Shown in pieces: positions 15,920-20,230 of a stretch of 20,230 bases of DNA. The first letter of the stretch is position 1. Each line of letters opens with the position of its first letter. The notes under the pieces are model-generated. The model did no database searches and was not told where the DNA came from. It saw nothing but the letters and a program-made list of their open reading frames with translations. Source of the DNA: Clostridia bacterium (GTDB lineage Bacteria; Bacillota; Clostridia; Peptostreptococcales; Anaerovoracaceae); NCBI GenBank assembly GCA_900754795.1, contig CAAEEA010000013.1, positions 1 to 20,230 on the forward strand. The letters run 5' to 3'. A program made the translations under genes and the position numbers.

Positions 15920-16481
15920 TACTTTTAAAGAATATATCCAGCCTGTAGTGGTACTGGTGGCGATATGTCTGGTAATAACATTCGCCCTGGCATATGTAAA
16001 CTCCATTACGGCGCCTATAATCGCCGACAATACCAAGAGAGCCCAGGACGCCGCGAGAGCAGAACTGCTTCCGGCCGCGGAGTCTTTTGAACAGTATACA
16101 GGCGAGCTGGTAGTGTTATCACCTGACAAGGTGTACGTATCCGACTGTTACGTAGCCGAAGGAGCCGGAATAGTCGCGACCGTTGAATCCTCATCATACG
16201 GCGGACTTCTTACCGCTATGGTGGGAGTTGACAGCGAAGGCACTGTTACGGGAGTTCAGGTGACGGCGCATAACGACACAATGGGTCTTGGAACAAAGGC
16301 TCACGATGCCGGTTATCTTGCCCAGTATCAGGGCGTTACGGAACTTGCCGGCGCTGACAGCATCAAGAGCGATACTGCCGTTACATATATAAGCGGAGCG
16401 ACAATTTCCTCCAACGCTGTATATCAGGCAGTAAACGCGGCGCTCCAGCAGTATCAGGCAATTGAAGGAGGTGCTAACTAA
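15909..16481 (+). CDS. rnfG: Rnf complex subunit RnfG
   Basis: RnfG is a single-span subunit whose outward domain holds covalent FMN. The 190-residue protein has one N-terminal helix (VVVLVAICLVITFALAYV) and an FMN-binding domain. ISGATISS near the end supplies Thr165 as the flavin-linkage residue, and HNDTMGLGTKA is also family-typical. I prefer ATG 15909 because GGAGGT (15893-15898) is correctly spaced; ATG 15891 would add six residues and has no ribosome site. The last codons carry a perfect AAGGAGGTG for rnfE, whose ATG overlaps the stop. Confidence 0.95.
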   Translation: MKSNTFKEYIQPVVVLVAICLVITFALAYVNSITAPIIADNTKRAQDAARAELLPAAESFEQYTGELVVLSPDKVYVSDCYVAEGAGIVATVESSSYGGLLTAMVGVDSEGTVTGVQVTAHNDTMGLGTKAHDAGYLAQYQGVTELAGADSIKSDTAVTYISGATISSNAVYQAVNAALQQYQAIEGGAN

Positions 16482-17230
16482 TGAAAGAGAAAGTAAGTAG
16501 ATTAGCAGTCTTCACCAAGGGCATAATCAAGGAAAACCCTAACCTGGTTTTGCTTCTGGGCACATGTCCTACGCTGGCCACCACATCATCCGCCTTTAAC
16601 GGCATGGGTATGGGTATCGCCGCTACCGCCGTGTTGATCTGCTCTAACATCGTTATTTCGCTCCTGGCGAAAGTAATACCTGACAAAGTCAGGATTCCGT
16701 GCTATATCGTAGTAATAGCCGGATTCGTAACTCTGGTACAGTTTATCGTTCAGGCGTTCGCGGAACCGCTGTATAATTCACTGGGCGTATTCCTTCCGCT
16801 GATTGTAGTTAACTGTATCATCCTGGGAAGAGCCGAAATGTTCGCAAACAAGAACGGCGTTCTTGATTCCGCTCTTGACGGAGCCGGCATGGGTCTGGGA
16901 TTCACTCTCTCACTGACTCTTATCGGCGCGGTCAGAGAGATCATCGGAGCAGGAACCATCTTCTCCGGATTCTTCCTCGGAAGTGACGAACTGGTAGAAA
17001 AACTCACTATCGCGCTGCCGTTCATTTCAGAACATCCTGTAATGATCGTAGCTCTTGCTCCGGGCGGATTCTTCATCTACGCCTGCGCTATTGCCGTCGT
17101 AAACAAGATCCTCGCTTCAAAGGGCAAGAAGCCTCGGGAATTCGGATGTCAGGGCTGCGCCATGGCGTCCATCTGCCAGCAGGAAAAATGCTTACAGGAA
17201 TTAGGAATAGAGAAAGGAGCTGAAAACTAA
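16481..17230 (+). CDS. rnfE: Rnf complex subunit RnfE with Cys-rich tail
   Basis: RnfE is a six-helix membrane subunit homologous to RnfA. The two form the pseudo-symmetric core that holds an iron-sulfur cluster within the membrane. Its likely ligands are Cys29 (LLGTCPTLA) and Cys112 (VVNCIILG). The 249-residue protein differs from RnfA in a cytoplasmic C-terminal tail with four Cys (223, 226, 232, 237; GCQGCAMASICQQEKC), spaced C-x2-C-x5-C-x4-C, which could bind metal. The start overlaps the rnfG stop by one base, and the stop overlaps the rnfA ATG in the same way. Confidence 0.95.
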   Translation: MKEKVSRLAVFTKGIIKENPNLVLLLGTCPTLATTSSAFNGMGMGIAATAVLICSNIVISLLAKVIPDKVRIPCYIVVIAGFVTLVQFIVQAFAEPLYNSLGVFLPLIVVNCIILGRAEMFANKNGVLDSALDGAGMGLGFTLSLTLIGAVREIIGAGTIFSGFFLGSDELVEKLTIALPFISEHPVMIVALAPGGFFIYACAIAVVNKILASKGKKPREFGCQGCAMASICQQEKCLQELGIEKGAEN

Positions 17231-17805
17231 TGGGAGAGTATTTAACTATTCTGCTTGGGATAATATTAGTTAACAACTATGTTCTCGCTCAGTTCCTCGG
17301 TATCTGCCCGTTCCTGGGAGTATCAAAGAAGCTCGATTCAGCCGTAGGTATGGGCGTTGCCGTAATCTTCGTAATGGTACTGGCAACTGCCGCCACATGG
17401 CCGATACAGCAGCTTCTCAACAGCCTGAACATAGGATATTTACAGACTATAGTGTTCATTCTCATCATTGCCGCCCTGGTGCAGTTTGTTGAGATGGCGC
17501 TTAAAAAATTCATACCGTCCCTGCATAAGGCCCTCGGTGTGTATCTGCCGCTGATAACCACCAACTGCGCGGTTCTCGGCGTATGTATCAACAACATAGA
17601 CTCAGGATATAACTATTTACAGTCACTGGTAAACTCTTTCGGCGCGGGTGTCGGATTCCTTCTGGCTATGGTGATCTTCTCGGGGATGAGAAGCAAACTG
17701 GAAGGAAATACCGAGATACCGGCCCCATTCCAGGGAGTTCCGATCACCATGACTTCCGCGGCTATCCTTTCGCTGGCGTTCATGGGATTCGGCGGACTGG
17801 TTTAA
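17230..17805 (+). CDS. rnfA: Rnf complex subunit RnfA
   Basis: RnfA is a 191-residue six-helix membrane protein and the inverted partner of RnfE. It opens with NNYVLAQFLGICPFLGVSKK. Cys26 there and Cys113 (TTNCAVLG) are the expected ligands of the shared intramembrane cluster. Length and motifs are complete. AAAGGAG at the end of rnfE is its ribosome site. rnfB follows after 19 bp. Confidence 0.97.
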   Translation: MGEYLTILLGIILVNNYVLAQFLGICPFLGVSKKLDSAVGMGVAVIFVMVLATAATWPIQQLLNSLNIGYLQTIVFILIIAALVQFVEMALKKFIPSLHKALGVYLPLITTNCAVLGVCINNIDSGYNYLQSLVNSFGAGVGFLLAMVIFSGMRSKLEGNTEIPAPFQGVPITMTSAAILSLAFMGFGGLV

Positions 17806-17824
17806 GTAAGGAGGCGAGATAAAG

Positions 17825-18670
17825 ATGATGGATATTCTGATTCCGGTATTGCTGGTAGTAGCAATGGGTTTCGTATTTGCCGTTATATTGACTATCGCTT
17901 CCAAGATATTCTTCGTGCCGGTAGACGAAACAGTTACAAACCTCAGAGCCGAGCTTCCGGGAGCCAACTGCGGCGCCTGCGGATTTGCCGGCTGTGATGA
18001 TTACGCCGCCGCTCTGGCTGCCGACCCTTCAATCGGAACGGCAAAATGTCCTGTAGGCGGAGCCGATGTCGCGGTCAAGCTGGCCGCTATCCTCGGAGTA
18101 GAGGCCGGAACGGCCGAAAAAGAAGTCGCCGTCGTTATGTGTAACGGTAATAATGACGCGGCAAGGACTCTGATGGAATATCAGGGACTGTCCACATGCG
18201 CCGCGGCCAAACAGCTCTTTGGAGGACTCAGCGCCTGCCCTTATGGCTGTATGGGTCTGGGCGACTGTGAGGCCGCCTGCCAGTACGGGGCTATCAAAGT
18301 CTGCAACGGCGTTGCCGTAGTGGACAGAGGTCTGTGCGTAGGCTGCGGTATGTGCGCCAAAGCATGTCCGAACAACGTTATACGCATTGCTCCGGAAAAG
18401 AACAAAGTCATTGTTCAGTGCAAGTCCAAGGACACCGGAGCCAAGACCAGAAAGGTCTGCTCCAACGGCTGTATAGGATGCAAGAAGTGCGAAAAAGTCT
18501 GCAAGTTCGAGGCTATCAAGGTTGAAGACAATCATGCTTTCATCGACCCTGAAAAGTGCAAGAACTGCGGTCTGTGCGCCAAAGAGTGTCCTACCGGCGC
18601 CATAATCAACCTGAGGGCAAAGAGAAAGCCTGAAGCGGCTCCTCTTCAGCCTGAGGTGAAAGAAGCGTAA
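17825..18670 (+). CDS. rnfB: Rnf complex subunit RnfB
   Basis: RnfB is the electron-entry subunit that takes electrons from reduced ferredoxin. The 281-residue protein has one N-terminal membrane helix and then a 4Fe-4S domain with Cys49/52/57/75 (CGACGFAGC...C). Four further Cys groups follow: 138/142/148/152, 171/174/177/181, 216/219/222/226 and 245/248/251/255. This gives room for about five 4Fe-4S clusters, the multi-ferredoxin type seen in clostridial Rnf. The short C-terminal tail is Pro/Glu-rich. AAGGAGG at 17808-17814 supports ATG 17825; ATG 17828 is also possible. It is the last gene of the operon and is followed by a terminator. Confidence 0.97.
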   Translation: MMDILIPVLLVVAMGFVFAVILTIASKIFFVPVDETVTNLRAELPGANCGACGFAGCDDYAAALAADPSIGTAKCPVGGADVAVKLAAILGVEAGTAEKEVAVVMCNGNNDAARTLMEYQGLSTCAAAKQLFGGLSACPYGCMGLGDCEAACQYGAIKVCNGVAVVDRGLCVGCGMCAKACPNNVIRIAPEKNKVIVQCKSKDTGAKTRKVCSNGCIGCKKCEKVCKFEAIKVEDNHAFIDPEKCKNCGLCAKECPTGAIINLRAKRKPEAAPLQPEVKEA

Positions 18671-18702
18671 ACCTGACTTTCTACAAAGATATATAATGCA
18701 TT

Positions 18703-18743
18703 AAAAGCGTCTCCGAGGCTCTGCAAAGCCCGGAGACGCTTTT
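18703..18743 (+). terminator. Terminator of the rnf operon
   Basis: AAAAGCGTCTCCG (18703-18715) pairs perfectly over 13 bp with CGGAGACGCTTTT (18731-18743). An inner GGCT/AGCC pair adds to the stem, and TTTTATAT follows. It starts 33 bp after the rnfB stop. Confidence 0.88.
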
Positions 18744-18958
18744 ATATACGGCTTCCGGTGTTTTGGATTAGAAAGAGGGAAAAGACCGGTTAACGCTTCT
18801 TTTACGCGATTAACAATACTATTAACATTTACTGTACGATTATGGAATAAAACTTAACGGTTTACCTCATGGAACTGACTCTGTTAAAAACTTATAATAA
18901 TAAAGTAAAAACACATATTTAAATTACAGCGGAATGCTTGCAAGAAAGGACTAATACT
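18744..18958 (+). promoter_or_regulatory. AT-rich leader and promoter of the symporter gene
   Basis: A perfect -10 TATAAT lies at 18893-18898 without a good -35 box (TGGAAC at 18870-18875 would be correctly spaced). Upstream, TTAAC occurs four times on the plus strand, starting at 18790, 18810, 18822 and 18854; the first is inside GTTAAC. Such repeats may be activator or repressor sites. I see no glycine riboswitch or T-box in the leader. AAAGGA (18945-18950) is the ribosome site. Confidence 0.4.
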
Positions 18959-20230
18959 ATGGTTATATTAAACGCGATTGCTGCGTTCGGTAACTGGTTC
19001 TGGGGAATTCCTATCCTGTTCCTTATCGTAGGCGGCGGTATCTACATTACGATCCGTCTCGGATTCGTACAGTTCAGAAAATTCGGATACATATGCTCAC
19101 AGACTTTCGGCAAGATGTTCGCTAAGGCAGGAGAAGGCGAAGTTTCACCGTTCTCCGCGGCCTGCGCGGCTCTGGCATCTTCCATCGGAGCTTCCAACAT
19201 CGTAGGCGTACCTGCCGCGGTAGTAATGGGAGGTCCGGGAGCTGTATTCTGGATCTGGCTCATCGCTCTTATCGGATGCGCCACCAAATACACCGAGATA
19301 GCTCTTGCTATCAAATACAGAGAAAAGAACGCTGACGGCGAATGGGTAGGAGGACCTTTCTACTACCTGAGAGCTCTCGGCGGCGGTCTCGGTAAGTTCC
19401 TCGGCGGATTCTACGCCATCGGACTCATGATCGAGCTGGTACCTTCACTTTGTACTCAGGCTCTGTCCGCTACCGCTCAGTTCGTAATCGTAGGCGTTTC
19501 CGAGCCTGTATCAGGTACTATCACAGCTATCCTGGTAGCTCTGGTAATCGCCGGCGGTTTCGGAAGAATCACCAAGGTAATGGACCTGATGGTTCCTGTA
19601 ATGGCTGTTATCTACATGGTAGGAGCTTTCGTGGTTATCTTCATGAACGCCAGCCAGATTCTTCCGGCGCTGGGAAGCATCTTCGTATACGCGTTCACAC
19701 CGCATGCTGCTGTAGGCGGATTCGCGGGATCCACTATCATGCTGGCGCTCAGATGGGGTGCTGCACGCGGAGTTTACTCCAACGAGGCAGGATTCGGTAC
19801 TGCTCCTAACGCTCATGCCACAGCTAACGTTGATCATCCGATCAGACAGGCTGTATGGGGCGTATTCGAAGTAACCGTTGACACCCTGATCGTTTGCTCC
19901 GTAACCGCTCTGATGACTCTGACCACCGGAATGTGGACCACTACAGAGTACGAGACAGGCGCTATCGCTCAGGCTGCTTTCCACCACGCGTTCGGCGCTG
20001 CCGGCGACTGGTTCATGGCTATCTGCGTATGGCTGTTCGTATTCTCCACTATCGTAGTATCCGCCTTCTATGGCTGGAGACAGGCTGAGTTCCTGTTCGG
20101 CATCAAGTTCTCCAAGATCTGGAGATACATCTATCCTATCACTATGGTAATAGCTACAGCCGGAATCGACCTGACTCTGATGTACATGATCACAGACGGA
20201 TTCCTGGCAGCTATCATGATCCCTAACATG
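18959..20230 (+). CDS. Sodium:alanine/glycine symporter, AGCS family (3' end outside window)
   Basis: The frame is open from ATG 18959 to the last base, giving 424 residues of a family usually about 450-500 long. It imports alanine or glycine with Na+ through the membrane. The N-terminus (GNWFWGIPILFLIVGGGIYI, then TIRLGFVQFRKF) and the family signature at ~267-287 (GAARGVYSNEAGFGTAPNAH) are clear, as is VFEVTVDTLIVC in the following helix. Many hydrophobic helices are present. Codon choice is strongly biased (Ile almost all ATC, Gly mostly GGA/GGC, Arg mostly AGA), suggesting high expression, as in rnf just upstream. It has its own leader and promoter after the rnf terminator. Confidence 0.95.
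   Translation, partial: MVILNAIAAFGNWFWGIPILFLIVGGGIYITIRLGFVQFRKFGYICSQTFGKMFAKAGEGEVSPFSAACAALASSIGASNIVGVPAAVVMGGPGAVFWIWLIALIGCATKYTEIALAIKYREKNADGEWVGGPFYYLRALGGGLGKFLGGFYAIGLMIELVPSLCTQALSATAQFVIVGVSEPVSGTITAILVALVIAGGFGRITKVMDLMVPVMAVIYMVGAFVVIFMNASQILPALGSIFVYAFTPHAAVGGFAGSTIMLALRWGAARGVYSNEAGFGTAPNAHATANVDHPIRQAVWGVFEVTVDTLIVCSVTALMTLTTGMWTTTEYETGAIAQAAFHHAFGAAGDWFMAICVWLFVFSTIVVSAFYGWRQAEFLFGIKFSKIWRYIYPITMVIATAGIDLTLMYMITDGFLAAIMIPNM

Noticed and set aside
18744..18958. Possible glycine riboswitch before the AGCS symporter
   Set aside because: AGCS genes often have one, but the characteristic paired aptamer motifs are not visible.

Overview
The window looks like chromosomal DNA of a strictly anaerobic Bacillota of the class Clostridia. 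The signs are strong AGGAGG-type ribosome binding sites before nearly every gene, a TTG start, a CCA-encoding tRNA, an RnfCDGEAB operon in the clostridial gene order, amino-acid metabolism genes and a Na+/amino-acid symporter. I cannot name a genus. A peptostreptococcal or Anaerovorax-like relative is a guess only.

Region 1-820 is a decayed accessory strip on the 3' side of a tRNA-Lys gene. It holds a nested inverted repeat (27-122) with a third copy of its arm at 163-176, several hairpins and terminators, a 5'-truncated XRE antitoxin-like gene, a 3'-truncated SecB-like gene directly overlapping it, and what looks like the end of an ISL3-type insertion sequence. I read it as the remains of a toxin-antitoxin-chaperone module cut at both sides next to a tRNA integration site. 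tRNA-Lys(CUU) lies on the minus strand (820-895) with its own promoter. A 43-residue Lys/Asn/Gln-rich peptide gene follows (1042-1173).

Region 1292-6799 is a set of three envelope genes: a single-pass Pro-rich protein, a zinc-ribbon single-pass protein, and a UPF0182 seven-helix membrane protein. The last two overlap by one base. Next come a long glutamine synthetase variant (6848-8764) and seryl-tRNA synthetase (8822-10093).

Region 10184-13508 is a small amino-acid catabolism cassette. A TetR regulator (minus strand) is divergent from a LOR/SDH (TIGR00300-type, ornithine cyclodeaminase-like) gene and an Orn/Lys/Arg-type PLP decarboxylase. A palindromic operator candidate lies next to the -10 box of the forward promoter.

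Region 13635-18670 is the complete rnfCDGEAB operon, which encodes the ion-pumping ferredoxin:NAD+ oxidoreductase. It ends at a strong terminator. After an AT-rich regulatory gap comes an AGCS-family sodium:alanine symporter (18959 to the window end, 3' end missing). The Rnf pump and the symporter are plausibly linked by the ion gradient that one makes and the other uses.
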